Source of the DNA: Musa acuminata AAA Group
Lineage: Eukaryota > Streptophyta > Magnoliopsida > Zingiberales > Musaceae
NCBI RefSeq assembly: GCF_036884655.1
Contig: NC_088355.1
Location: 17,510,001-17,574,000 of the forward strand
DNA: 64,000 nt
Direction: 5' to 3'
Within the stretch, counting starts at the first letter, position 1, and each line of letters starts with the position of its first letter. Positions 45,283 to 57,754 of this stretch are shown here, piece after piece. The position numbers and the translations under genes are program-made. The notes beneath the pieces were generated by a model. The model did not search any database. It worked only from the letters and a program-made list of their open reading frames with translations, and was not told the DNA's origin.

Positions 45283-46602
45283 TCATTCAACGAAAAGATG
45301 AGGATAAGCTTTCATCATTTCTTCCTCAAGCTCCCAGGTTATTTCCTCTCTAGAGTGATATCTCCAGATCACTTTAACTAGAGGGATGACCCGATTCTTC
45401 AAGATCTTTTCTTTTTTATCAATAATCTGAGTGGGCTCTTCCACATAAGACAAGTCTTTATCAATCACCATCGGCTCATACTTAATGATATGAGAGGGAT
45501 CAGGTATATACTTTCTGATCATTGAAACATGAAATATATCATGGATATGGCATAATGATGGTGGCAAGGCAATCTTATAAGCGACAGAACCAAGCCTCTC
45601 AAGAATCTCAAAAGGTCCAATAAATCTTGGGCTTAACTTTCCTTTCTTCCCAAATCTTACAATGCTTTTAGAAGGGGAGACCTTCAGGAATACAAAATCC
45701 CCGATTTGAAACTCAATATTTCGTCTTCTATTATCAGCATAACTCCTTTGATGACTCTGAGCAGTCTTTAACATTTTCCTTATAACTTAAATTTTCTCGG
45801 TAGTTTCTTGTACTTTGTCTAGTGCTAACAACTTTCTGTCACCAACTTCCTCCCAACATATAGGTATTATACACTTTCGCCCATATAAAGTTTTATAAGG
45901 AGCCATCTGAATACTTGAATGATAACTATTATTATAAGTGAACTCAATAAGAGAAATATTTTTATCCCATTCACCTTTCCAATCCATAACATAGGCTCGA
46001 AGCAAATCCTCAAGTGTTTGAATGGTTTTTTTTTATTGACCATCAGTTTGAGAGTGATAAACAGTGCTAAACTTGACTTTAGTGCCAATAGATTCCTGTA
46101 ACCTTCTCCAAAATCTAGATAGAAATCTGGCATCTCTGTCAGAGATGATCTCTTTTGGAACACCATGAAGTCTTACTATTTCATTGATATATAAATCTGT
46201 AAGCCTATCAAGAGAATAAGTCATATTGATCGGTAGAAAATGTGCAGATTTTGTTAACCTATCAATGATAACCCAAATAGCATCATGCTTTCTAAAAGTT
46301 CGGGGTAGTCCTGAAATAAAGTCCATGATAATACATTCCAATTTCCATTCAGGAATATCTAAAGGTTGCAACAAACCTCTAGGTCTTTGGTGTTCGGCTT
46401 TGATTTGCTGACAAGTCAAACACTTTGAAACATATATTGCAATCTCCTTCTTCATGCCTTCCCACCAATAATGACTTTGGAGATCTCTATATATCTTAGT
46501 ACTACCAGGATACATGGTGTACTTTGAATTATGACCTTCCCTCAAGATTTGATTTTTGATATCTGAGTCATTTGGAACACATATTCTATCCCCAAATCTC
46601 AA
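45283..46602 (-). pseudogene. R8 integrase with chromodomain-like C-terminus
   Basis: This is the integrase of the R8 polyprotein. Minus-strand order: HHCC zinc-binding part (YPGSTKIYRDL...WWEGMKKEIAIYV...CLTCQQIKAEH), catalytic core with MDFISGLP and SDRDARF (the two Asp), then SQTDGQ followed by a stop at 46033. An A-rich slip there replaces the codons that should give the third catalytic residue, Glu. The next pieces (45787-46005 and 45283-45774) continue with TYNNSYHSSIQMAPYKTLYGR, the GPFEILERLGSVAYKIALP block, and a chromodomain-like end WRYHSREEITWELEEEM...YPHLF. It is broken by a stop and at least one frameshift. Confidence 0.85.
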
Positions 46603-47312
46603 TAGGCCATCCTCTGAAACTCAAAAATTCAGTTTCAATCCCTTTTCTACTTCATTCCTTAAGCAGATCAAGCATCGATCTCGTAGTTGTCCTTCTTTAA
46701 TTTGTTGAATGAGATCAAATTGCACTTGGATGGAGGCCATTAATATCATTGAGTCTTGCCCTTTTCTCATAACATTCAAATCATAATTCTCTTCTAATAA
46801 CTTTCATTGCTTCACAACCAAAGTCACCATAAAACTTGTAGATTTTCTACTAAGGGCATCTACTACAACATTAGCTTTACCCAGGTGATAACGAATGGTA
46901 CAATCATAATCTTTTAGAAGTTCTATCCATCTCCACTACCTCATGTTTAACTCTTTTTGAGTAAAAATATACTTTAAACTCTTATGATCAGTAAAGATTT
47001 CAAATGTTTGCTCGTACAAGTAATGCCTCCAAATCTTTAGAGCAAAAGCAGCAATTCCAAATCATGAGTTGGATAATTCAGTTCATAACTCTTTAGTTGT
47101 TTAGAAGCATAAGCAATCACTTTCCCTTTTTGCATCAAAACACATCTAAGGCCCTTTCTTGAGGCATCGGTATAAACCATAAATCCCTCATCACCACTTG
47201 GAATAGTAAAAATAGGGGCACTAGTCAATCTCCTTTGTAACTCTTGAAAACTTTGCTCACAATCATCACCCCATACAAATTTCACATTCTTTTGAGTAAG
47301 TTTGGTGAGAGG
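46603..47312 (-). pseudogene. R8 RNase H region
   Basis: The piece 47037-47285 shows [20 protein letters not shown] and [13 protein letters not shown], the start of a gypsy RNase H. The end of the domain is read near 46850-46950 as [20 protein letters not shown]. Stops lie between them. It would degrade RNA in the RNA-DNA hybrid during reverse transcription. Confidence 0.75.
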
Positions 47313-48160
47313 TTAAGTGATTCGAGAAAATCCCTCCATAAATCTCTTGCAATAACCTACCATGCCCAAGAAGCTTCTAACTTCTGTCACGTTTGTTGAT
47401 ACTTCCCACTTAACCACAATTTCCACTTTCTTTGGATCAATAGATATACCCTTCCCTGAAATCACATTGCCTAAGAAAGCAATTTCATTCAACCAAAATT
47501 CACATTTGCTGAACTTTGCATACAACTTCTTTTCTCTTAGTATGGACAATATATTTCTCAAGTGTTCTTCATGCTCCTGATTACTCCTTGAATATACTAA
47601 TATGTCATCTATGAATACAATCACACAATCGTCCAATAATGGCTGAAATATCCTATTCATCAGTTCCATAAAAGCTGCAAGGGCATTAGTTAAATCTAAA
47701 GGCATCACTAAGAATTCATAGTGACCATATCGAGTTCTAAAAGTTGTTTTTGGAATATCCTCCTTCATGATCTTTAACTGATAGTAACCTGACCTTAAAT
47801 CAATCTTGGAGAATACTTATGCACCCTGCAATTGATCAAACAAATCATCAATTCTGGGTAGGGGATATTTGTTTTTGATGGTCACCTGATTCAATTATCT
47901 ATAATCAATACAAAGCCTTAATGTTCCATCCTTCTTCTTAACTAATAGCATTGGAGCACCCTCTGATGAAACACTGGGTCGAATGAAACCCTTATATAAT
48001 AGTTCTTGTAGGTGCTTTTTTAATTCCTCTAGGTTAAGTGGTGTCATTCCGTAAGGAGGCTTAAATATTGGGATTGTCCCAGGGACGAAATCAATAGTAA
48101 ATTCACCCTCTCTATCTGGAGATAAACTAGGTAAGTCATCTGGAAATACATCAAGCAAGG
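47313..48160 (-). pseudogene. R8 reverse transcriptase
   Basis: Two frames cover RT. The piece 47895-48158 has [20 protein letters not shown] and [16 protein letters not shown]. The piece 47313-47768 has [17 protein letters not shown], the intact active site [10 protein letters not shown] and [15 protein letters not shown]. Two stop codons separate them (near 47820 and 47895). It is recognisable but not functional. Confidence 0.88.
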
Positions 48161-49100
48161 AGGTAAATCATGCCCAATACTTTCAAAATAAAAGATGGGA
48201 TGATCTAGTATGCAAAAAGTGATCATTTTGTATAACAATCTATACTAGTATGATTAGAAGATAGTCAATTCATACTTAGTATAATATCAAAACTCTAAAT
48301 ATCTAGGAGAACTAAATCGGCAAGAAGTTCGTGTTCTCCAATAGAAATCAAACAAGATGATCAGATCGAGTTTGTTATCAAACAATCCCCAATAGCCATA
48401 TTTACATATAGCATATAATCCAGTGGTTTAGGTTGAATGCCCATGTGATAAACAAAATATTGTGAATCAAATCATAGATGAGACACATGATCAAACAAAT
48501 ATTTGCATCCTTTCAGAAACATGAATAGTACCTTCGACCACTAATTCAAAAGCTTTAGAATCATATTCCGTGATAACATACACTCTGACATAGGCTAATG
48601 ATTTATGAGGTAGTGATTCTTTCTTCTTGTTTAAAGGGTAGTTTTTTATTTTATGATCCAAATTTCCACAAGCAAAATAGGCTCCCTTTTCAAATATTTT
48701 ATCGTACACAGGATTGAATCTTTTATGGTGACCTCCCTTTTTAAATCGATGATGTCTTGACCCTCTTGTTATCACATTCTGATTCATTTCTAATCTTTTT
48801 ATTGTTTTAGTAAACTTGTCCTTGCTATTCTTGTCCTTAATCTTCAGAAATTCTTTTGATCATCAGAACAATTTCCCACATCAAATATCTTCTCCAATCG
48901 CATCATCCATTTTTCTGCTACCAATGTATTAGGTTCACCATGCTTCTACTGCGCCACTCTGATTTAATATCCCCGATTAACCCTTTTATCGCACTTAATT
49001 AATCAAAAGCAGATGAAGTAGGAGGACTAAATATCCTCGTCATCCTAGATTCCCAAAATGCATCAAAGAAAATTTCCACCAATTGCTATAGTTCAATAGA
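48161..49100 (-). pseudogene. gag: R8 gag and protease remnant
   Basis: 48491-48787 holds the nucleocapsid end of Gag. Its zinc knuckle reads YFACGNLDHKIKNYP, where the first and last Cys are both Tyr, as expected from TGT to TAT changes. It is followed by the protease lead-in (VYVITEYDSKAFELVVEGTI). Near 48870-48960 a piece of the Gag N-terminus is readable (KIFDVGNCSDDQKNF). The middle of Gag is deleted, and the protease part (48161-48490) is too broken to show its active site. Confidence 0.7.
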
Positions 49101-49151
49101 CCTCAATATATTTTGCACGTCAACATATCAAATATTTCAGTGATCCTCAAA

Positions 49152-49167
49152 CCATGCTTTGATACCA
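49152..49167 (-). other. PBS of R8
   Basis: The minus strand TGGTATCAAAGCATGG is an iMet-type PBS with one change, a few nt inside the 5' LTR. Confidence 0.75.
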
Positions 49168-49170
49168 CTC

Positions 49171-51952
49171 TGTCACGCACCCCCGCCCCCCCCCCCCCCC
49201 CCCCCCCCCCTGCCCCAAATTTAATTTTCATTCAAGAGGTGTGAACCTAACTAAAAAATGATAATATTATAATTCAACAAACAATCCAGGATCCAATCAC
49301 ACATTTGAGGTCACTAAGAAAAACATTCAAGTCATTCATCTCTATAATCCACAATTCACAAAACCTGTGCAGTTTATAATCATACATCATGTCACTAGAT
49401 TATTCTTAAAATCCAAAGGTAACTTAACTAAACCATAACCACATCATAAATCCATAGTTGTGAGAATCTATACAATTACAAAATCAAAATGTACCATATA
49501 TTTATATCATTCATTACATAATTTTAACTTAACATTCCTAAAATCCTAACATGAAAGGTACTTTTCAAATATTTACAGGATACGTCAATCTAGATTTGTC
49601 ATTGATACACACAAAAGGAACTTATACAACATCAACATATCAAGTACGAAAGATTTGCCCCAAAATCTTCTAGCTTCCCACTACCTCAACCCAAACTACA
49701 TATTTTAGCGAGCGATAAGCTATCCTGAAAAATTTATATATCAACGGGGTGAGCATATAAAGCTCAGCAAGAGACTAACATATCCATAGCAAAGAGGATA
49801 GTTTTTCAAACAAATAAGATATCAAAAATACAAAGCAGAGATACAAGATGAAACAAAAGCATGTGTTGTTTGAGTGCAGAATTACGATGTCATTTCATTC
49901 GAAGCATGTTTTATTTCTATAATCGAGGAAGGATAATTGGAGCATATCATTGACATAAGGAGCATATCCATGGCATATGGTAATTTTAAGGTATAACAAA
50001 GACTTATAACATTTCAGAAACATATCAAAGAACAAAACATGAATAGAAGCTCAAATGTCACATGATGATGCATTCATTTCATTCTTATCCAAAGCATGCA
50101 TAGAAACATAGCCAAAGCTTTGGATATCATATCAAACATATAGAAGGTGAAGTGGGATCATAACATAATATGGTCCATCCATTTCTGAATGACCACCAAA
50201 CATAAGTCTCCCACGTCTGGGAGCTCCATCCACCCACGTCTGAGTGAAGTCATAGGGGACCGGCAGAGCATCGCGAGCTCTAAGCATAACTCTCTTTACC
50301 ATTTCTAGCAAAGGTTCACATTTATCCCATAAATACTGGAGTACAAAGGGATAGTATGAATAATAAAATTAACATATATAGGAAGCACATGCAGAACAAC
50401 GAAATGTACATATGCCTTTCGTGTCAATACGATACAAATATAATATTTCACAAATATATTCAGATTTGAAAGGAAACAAAAGTAAGAGCATACAAGGATT
50501 TCAAGAAATTATATATAGCTCAATTGAAATTAGAAAGTTAGATGAATTCAATGTCCAAAGAAATGAAACTGGAAGAGGCATATATCGAAAGCAAATGCGG
50601 AACAATGGGATGCATGTGCCGAATCATTACGATTCAAACATGAACTTTAGATGACAGCTGCAGATGTACAAATAAATAAAGGACAAAAGTATACATAAAT
50701 TTAAGGTAATAATGTAAAGCTTAACTAAAGTAAGAGTTTTTGCCAAAATCGATTTCCAAAGAGAAGAAACAAGAAAAGCTGAAATCAACCAAAGCTCAAT
50801 TCTGGCAGAATTTGATAGGAATATTTTATGAACTATTTGGATAACCAATTATGCTCTAATTTATACAAAATAGGTGTCATTAGAAAGATTTATCAATCTA
50901 GTTTTACGCAAATTAAGTTTTACAAGAATTGGAATTTACAACAGGGAGTTACAGATAATTTTGTAGCTAAAGGTCTGAAAATATTAGCTTTGTTTTACTA
51001 AATCCATAGGGTCGATGAAACTAGATGTTTCAGCTAGCAATTGTACTCCAAAAATTTCAAATCAGGTATATACAGAAATAATTTTGAGTCTAGCTTTGAA
51101 TAAATCATACTTTGTATGAATCTGAGTTTACAGCAGAAAGTTATAAGCAGTTAAGCAACAAGAGGTCAGAAATTTCAGTCCCTATTTTATAGAATCTGTA
51201 GGGTTAATTTAAATAGAAGTCTTAGTAGGCATTTAAACTCCAAATCATTCGATCTTAGCATTAAAATAAATATTTTTTTGTCTACTTTCAAATGGAATAG
51301 GTTTTGTCTAAATCGGAGTTTATTACAAAATGTTATGACCGAAACATTGCATAGAGGTCAGATTACCGAAAAATTTCAGATTCATGGCTTTGTATCAAAA
51401 CGAAAGAAGGTCTGGTTCTCAGTTGAAATCTCTCAAATTTTGCAGAATAAAAATAGAAACAGAGATTAAAGTTACTGTAGGATGGGGTTAAAACACTTGC
51501 CTTAAAATTATTTGAATCCCAAATGTGGGAAAATTGATGAAAAACCTCAAGCTCTTCTTCTTCTTCTTCTTCTTCTTCTTCTTCTTCCTTTCTCTTCTCA
51601 AACTCACGTTGGCTGCAACTCTTCAGGTTTGTTTTCTTTAACCTTTTATCTAATTTTTTTTTTTTTTTTGGGTTTTGGCTAATGCAAAAGTTGTAAGGTG
51701 TCAAAAGGGGCTAGGTGTCATCTTTAGAGTAAACATAAATGGCACCATTAGGTTAGCTAGTGACACATGTCCACTATTTTTTTAACTTAAATCTGAATCT
51801 TTCATAAATTATATCAAACTTCTAATATATACTCTTAGGTCCCTAGCCATAAACTTTTAATATAATATCATTTAATATAAAATAATTATTAAATAATTCT
51901 TATGTTTACAAACAAATCTTTTACTAAATTTTCAAAAATGGGGGATGTTATA
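49171..51952 (-). repeat. 5' LTR of R8 (2782 bp)
   Basis: It starts (plus strand) TGTCACGCACCCC, followed by a C run of about 25 (49186-49210), and ends GATGTTATA, where the expected TGTTACA is mutated. It has a CTT microsatellite at 51553-51589. It matches the uninterrupted parts of 38758-45235. Confidence 0.87.
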
Positions 51953-52237
51953 ATTCCTTCCTCCAAATTGCTGCTCAAAGACTGTAGAAAAGATTCATTT
52001 ATTGCTTATGAAAAGAGGATGAATACATGTCTATTTATAGGGCTTCTAAACCCTAACTCCTAGTAGGACTCCTACTTAAGACTCCTATTCCTTTACAACT
52101 CTTAATGCTTCTCTAAGAATAACTCCTACTCAAGACTCTTATTCATTTACAACTCCTAATGCTTTTCTAAGAAATAACCTCCTAACCCTAGCCAGCCTCT
52201 TCACCTCTTTAATAGGGGTCCGCTAGGTAGGTTAACA
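51953..52237 (-). repeat. R7 LTR, second part
   Basis: The LTR continues from the ATTCC target copy to GGTTAACA (plus strand). A PPT-like GAGAGGGGCAT precedes it on the minus strand. It joins an integrase end to its right, while the first part (38679-38757) joins a PBS and gag to its left. Confidence 0.75.
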
Positions 52238-52538
52238 TGAATGCCCCTCTCAATTAGGACTCTCCTAGCTAGAGTCCTAATAAGTATGTATGCCATGGCT
52301 CCAATACGCTCTGTGATCCGATAGGGCCCATAAAAATGTGGGGATAGCTTCATGGAGGCTCATGTTTTGATGAAGAGTTGCTTGTATTGCTGTAGGCGAA
52401 GAAAAACCCAATCTCTTACTGAAAATTCTCTTTCGCTTCATCATATGTTGGCTTGCTGCTTCATTCTGGCTTGAGCGATAGAGAGATTATCCTTTAGCAG
52501 TTCTATCAATCAATTCTTGGTCAACCTGATCTATCTTG
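52238..52538 (-). pseudogene. gypsy integrase C-terminal fragment
   Basis: The minus strand reads broken blocks of a plant gypsy integrase end: RMKQQA-like (frame-shifted), VFLRLQQYKQ and KLSPHFYGPYRITERIGAMAY. It lies upstream of the R7 LTR in the minus sense and so is the 3' end of a pol. The usual end of the protein (LPxxAxIHPVFHVSxLK) is missing. R10 cuts it at 52538. Confidence 0.75.
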
Positions 52539-53661
52539 TGTTAGGATCAAGAGTGGCACAAGGGGGGGGGGGGTGTGAATTAGTGTAGTGGAAAATTTTC
52601 CCAATTTCAAAAGTCTTTGTTTCAATTAAAATTGATTCCAACAAAAATGGTTTCGATTCAATCCATTTCAGAGAGAATTTGAACTTGAAAGCTTTCGTAA
52701 AAGTGCAAGAGAAGATTAAGGAGATTTGCAGTAATGTAAATTGCTCAAATGGAAAGCAAACTAGAATTTAGAGTGGTTCGGTCAATGTTACCTACATCCA
52801 CTTTCGGATTCTTCTTCTGATGAGGTCACCGGTGTCCACTAAAGGTCATCCTTCAATAGGCGAAGGCCAACCACCTTTTACAGCTCTTTCTCCATTTGCT
52901 GGGTTTAGGAGACAATCCTTACAAGTCTCACTCCTCTTTCTTGGATGGTTACAAGGCTAAGAGATGGAGGGAGAACTCTTCTCACTTTTACAACACTTTA
53001 AGACTCAAGAACTCAAGAATATTCCAATGCTTTCGTGCCCTTTCATGTAGAAAAGGGTAGGGTTTTTATAGGCCCCAATGGCTTTATCCCAAATTTTCGG
53101 GGTACTGGTGGTACCACTACTATTACTGGGTGGTACCACCGCTTGACACTTGACACTGGGCAGTACCATCGCATGACAGAGGTCGGAGACCGAGCTCTGG
53201 TGGTACCACTGCTAGCAGCATTAACTGCCAGTGGTACCACCACCTAGTCTAGGTGGTACCATCGCCCAGATAACTTGGGGCACTACTTTCCAAGCGGTGC
53301 CACTGCCAGCTAAGAATTCAGGGGCTGAATGAGTTGCTCAATTTGGCCCAATTTAGCCCTATTAAGTGCCCAGTTGGCCCCTAATTAAATTAGTGGGATT
53401 ACCTCCTATTCCTAACTTAATTTATGATCTAATTATGATAATTAAGACATAATCATAGCACTTCTTGTTCCGTTGCATCAATTGCTCTTCCGGTGAGCTT
53501 TCGATGAACTTCCGGCGAACATCCGACGAACTCTCGGCAATGCTCCGATAGACTCCAAGAAAGCTCCTAGACTTTACAATGATATTCTTGGTGAGTTCCG
53601 ATGAGCTTCTTTGGCAAGCTCCTGGACTTCTCAGTTGGTTCCGGTAGGACTTCTGACGAAC
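52539..53661 (-). repeat. 3' LTR of R10, first part
   Basis: The plus strand starts TGTTAGGATCAAG. It has a G run of 12 at 52562-52573, leader hairpin region near 52847-52870, TATAAAAACC on the minus strand near 53064, GGTACCACCGCC-type U3 words (53100-53300) and a CpG-rich block. It stops at GAAC where R11 is inserted. Confidence 0.83.
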
Positions 53662-54105
53662 TGTCACAAACAAACTTCTAAACAGGATGTTTGATGTAAT
53701 GCTTATGTTTGTCCATGTCTTTTGGTATGTTCATGCTTTGTACAGCATGTAGTGGGATGGTCGAAGGCTTAATAGTCCCATTTTAGTTGGGTTGGTAGCC
53801 GCTTTAGGCTTGTAAATAAACGTTGTGTCACGTGAACACGTGTGAGAGATTTTCGGTCTATAATGGACCATTTTATCCTTTGTTATGCAACTGTTCAGAG
53901 CTTGTAAAGTCTGTTTGTAATTTGCGTTGTCTATGAAGTGTTTTCGGAAATGTTTGCTTGTGGATCCCGAATGAGGCATTTTCTCTAACCCGTTCTCTCT
54001 TTTGTGGGTCCTAAGCGACATGGGAGGCTTCGGGGAGACTGACCTTTGTGGATGGACACGCAAGGGTGCCGCACGACTTAGGCAAAACCAGCTAAGTCTG
54101 CGACA
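53662..54105 (+). repeat. 5' LTR of R11 (444 bp)
   Basis: It starts TGTCACAAAC and ends GCGACA (for GTGACA). A TATA-like CTATAATGG lies at about 53859-53867. Confidence 0.87.
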
Positions 54106-54107
54106 GA

Positions 54108-54119
54108 TGGTATCAGAGT
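54108..54119 (+). other. PBS of R11
   Basis: TGGTATCAGAGT, iMet type, starts 2 nt after the 5' LTR. Confidence 0.85.
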
Positions 54120-57100
54120 GGGACAAGCACTCATAGAAACACTTAGCATGCAAACGTGGGCTGCGTTAAGGGCAGTCAGCACACGCGCGACCATTTGAGG
54201 GAAAACGAGCATGGAAATGTAGGGAAAAGGAGTCGCTTGAAGGAGCGGACATCTGAGATTGGCATTCAGAGGAATGGCCAACCCTTTGCGCAAGAGGCAC
54301 CACGAGAACAGGCAAGCCTGGAAGAATGTGAGCGCACAAAGGTTGGGATGGTTGAGTTTGAGCTATGGCTCAATGTTGACAACTATACTTGATGGTGCTC
54401 AAGGCAAGCGAGGCGCTTGATAAAGGATGAGACCATACAAGGTGGAATGAGTTGCTCAGCGATCGAAAGAGTTATGCAAAGCTCACAGAGGTGAGGGGAA
54501 TTGCTAACTCAAAGAATTCGGTACTCATGCATGGGCTTGTATGCGGACGATGGAATGTTCGCGGTCATCCCAAGGTGATTGAAACTCGACGCCATGGAGC
54601 ATTGAAACTTTCTCTTCGGCATGTGAAGGATACGTCCGTAGGAGGCTGAAGTGTGCAACGAGTTCAGCATGTTGCTTAGCCTTGAGTGGTGCAGCGGGGT
54701 TTGTATTGACGTGGAGTCACAATCTAGTAAGTGCGTTTGCAAGAGGCAGAACAATGCACAGCTTATTCAGCAGATCGGAGTGGTCCAAGGGGATGGTGGT
54801 CTCCGAAACGAAGAGAGATGTTGCTCTAATGGGACAGTTATCCAGGAGGGATAAGTCCTGGCTCTCCAGAGGGAGAATCATGTGGGACGGACGTCACATG
54901 TTGAGGAGGAGTACCTCAACAAACAACAATTCCACGAAGCTCAATGGACTGAGCAAGCGGCGAGGAGTCGTCGCATGATCTCGCTTGAGAGAATGCATTA
55001 GTGGATGCATTGCGAGATCAAGTGGGGGAGCGACCCAAAGCAACTTAAATGAAGACACACTTGGAGTCAATATGGAGATTGGACTCAAGGGAGGGCTGAC
55101 CCGTGGAATGGTGGGCGCGAGGGCCACCATCGACTCAATGCAAAAATGAGGAGCGGAGCACCTTGGCGAAGTACCCAAGCCGCATGAATGGAGCTAGCAT
55201 AGAAGATGGAACATAGAGGAAAGGCACGGTGCTTTCCTTAGACAGAGGTCAAGGACATAAACTCTTGCAGAGGCAAGAGTAGGATCATGTTGATCCATGG
55301 GTCCTTCCTTCTAACGAAGTGGACTCATCTTGCATGGTGCCAAAGACGAAGGGAGCTTCTGGGCACATGCACCTTATCGCGGAAAAGCATTTGATGGAGG
55401 AACTAAGGCGACTCAATTTGCGGAGGCAAAGTTGGGTTTAGAAGGCCTTAGCACGGGGCAAGAGGACACAAAGGCGGGTACTCTTGAAGAATATGCCACA
55501 GTGCTGCAAATCAAGTTGCTGGGTAGGAAGCGGTGCGCAGCGGAGATTGTGCTGGTAGGGGCAGAGGCCCAGGATCCAAACAATGGTGCACTAATTGCAG
55601 CGTTGTTGGGGGACTTCGGGAGCTACTAGGCGATGGACTATCCTAGAGCGGTGCTTCATCTAGGTGTGACCCAAGAGTGGGTGGATGAAGGTCGATTGCT
55701 AAGGAGCGAACAAAATTGAAGGTGGAAGTGACCCTGCGATATATTGGCAGAGGCCACATATGGAGGGACCACAATTCGAGTTTATCCCACAAGGATCATA
55801 ATGCAATGGAGATGTCACCAGGAGGCGACATAGTGCAGCGGATCATGGTGGAACAGTTCGTGGCAATGCGATACACATGACATAGTCCCGTGAGGGACTA
55901 GATTATATGGAGGTATGATCGGAAGCTACTAGAAGCTCCACTTCGGTGAACAACACGACGGCAAGAAGGGCTATGGATTCAAGGAGTGAATGCCATGGTA
56001 CTGCAGAGGCGGGTCTTCCGTGCGTGTATCAAATTTTGCATCGGATGAAAACCTTGGTCATCAGCATATGGGGGCTGTGTTCCACCAAGGGAAAAGTTCG
56101 AATGCAAGTACTAGTGCGTCCCATAGGTGGGACTTGATTATACAGAGGTATGATCGAAGCAGCTGGAGTGTTGGACTGTTCCAGAGCTCATATTCGCTTA
56201 AGGGAGCCCGGCATGTCAGAGGACAAGATCGAGTAAGCGAACGTTGCTACCAAGGAAGCTAAGGAGAACAGAATCAGTGCAAACCCTATAACGCGATGGC
56301 AGAGGCCATGCATGGGAGTTGTAGTCTGTCTTTCTATCGACCAAAGGAGAGCTGCTTGGAAAATACAGAGGTGTTGAAGCAGGGGGTCGAAAGGGGCGAG
56401 GAAGCGACGATGAGTCCAAAGGGACTTCGCTACCCAAAATCAAGCATTAGTTAGAATGTAGATGGACTCAGAGGAGTGCCACGGAGACATATCTACTGAT
56501 CGTGAAGAAAAGGGATGCAGATGCGAGGCGACGGATAGTAGGGCCACGGGCATGACAGCGCCATGGTACCGCAGAGGCGGGACTTCCGTAAAAGTCATTG
56601 ATCCCTTGCTATCATGGAGGGAGAGCGCTTAGTCATGAAAGGGGCCGAGGAGGTGGAGTATACAGAGGCAATCTCCAAGTACCGAGATAAGGCTGAAGGG
56701 CAGAGGCCGAGGAACTTCGTAAGACCGGTGTCAATGAGCTTCTCATCAAGATAGCCGAAAGTGAAGGACTTCGGGTCATGCAAAAGTGCATAACCAAGGA
56801 ACGAAGCAGGCAGTACGTGGTGCTGTACCTTTGCTACTCAGTGGAGTAGGCGGCAGGGTTGATGGAGAACACGGTACAATCCCAGAGGCAACCAAACCTA
56901 TGAGAGAATTACTCTAAGTTAGGGTGAAAACTTCCTGCATTCCAGAAGTTCGATGGCATTGAGAAGGTGAATCATAGTAACTAACTTAACGCAAGGAGTG
57001 CAAACACTTCAAGTGCTTCAGAAGTGTGAGCAAAGAGCAGGTGAAGGCTAGTAACCAGCTCGATGCATGGAGTACAACCTCAAGGAGGCGGGCGAAGTCA

Positions 57101-57740
57101 AGTAACCTTTGCCTTCTCAACCCTTAAGAGAATGGGCGAAACCGAGTACCCCAATTCTCTTATCTATCCAGCAGAGGAGCTCTGCATAAGTTCAAAGACC
57201 CTTCGAAGATAATGAAAGATAATAGTTGTCAAATCCTTACCAACGGTGATTAGTGCTACTGAGAGTAGATTGTCTGCTTCATTTCCCAATGAAATGCCAA
57301 TCGAAACCTGAAGTGATGCGAACCTACTTGGATGTGACAATTGAGTGAAAGAAGAGTCAATGAGTAAATTTTGTGGAGGAAGGACCCAAAACTTCATAAG
57401 TTTGCAAGACGATGCTCGTTAAAGCTCCAACAAGCATCCACCCAATTGAAGTAGCATGAGGCATTTGGGAGACTAACATAGTAAGGATGGTCTTTTCCTT
57501 CATTTAGAGGATCCGCAGGAATCAACAAGGATCAACACAACTCAGCCAACCCCACACCAAAGTCAGAGTCATTGGTGAGTTGAAGCAGCATGGCGGATCA
57601 AAGGTTCGACTACTCAAAAACAACAACGGAGAGTAGTTGGGAGCCAAGAGACGCATTGTAGCTGGAGTAGAAGATTGAAGACTCAGCAAAGGCGAGGAGT
57701 TGCAGTGTTGGCAAAGGCTTCAACGAGGACGTCGAAGGAA
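54120..57740 (+). other. R11 internal domain, non-coding
   Basis: This 3.6-kb domain is rich in purines on the plus strand and carries short frames only. From 55050 on it is collinear with R1 (1-2700). The part 54120-55049 has no counterpart in the window. No Gag, Pol or host-gene domain is recognised. Confidence 0.75.
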
Positions 57741-57754
57741 GAAGTGGGGGAGAA
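57741..57754 (+). other. PPT of R11
   Basis: GAAGTGGGGGAGAA directly precedes the 3' LTR start TGTCATGG. Confidence 0.8.

Larger units (their letters stand above)
38758..51952 (-). mobile_element. R8: Ty3/gypsy chromovirus-type element
   Basis: This 13.2-kb minus-strand element has a 5' LTR (49171-51952), PBS, decayed gag-pol (45283-49100), PPT and 3' LTR (38758-45235, itself interrupted by R9). The ends are TGTAACATACCC...GTGACA. The target duplication is GTTCC (left) and ATTCC (right), one mismatch, and joining the flanks restores the R7 LTR. The gene order PR-RT-RH-IN makes it gypsy. The IN C-terminus (VIPLVKVIWRYHSREEITWELEEEM, seen in parts) recalls Tekay/Del chromoviruses. Stops and deletions throughout, and diverged LTRs, make it old. 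Confidence 0.88.

Noticed and set aside
49186..49210. Long C run taken as an assembly gap
   Set aside because: C/G runs recur at the same place in several LTRs and lengths differ, so they are genuine sequence features, although exact lengths are uncertain.
55330..55629. 99-residue frame in R11 and its partner at 258-485 in R1
   Set aside because: Part of the peptide is alike in both copies, but the frames end differently and shift relative to each other. Similarity follows from DNA similarity, and there is no domain.
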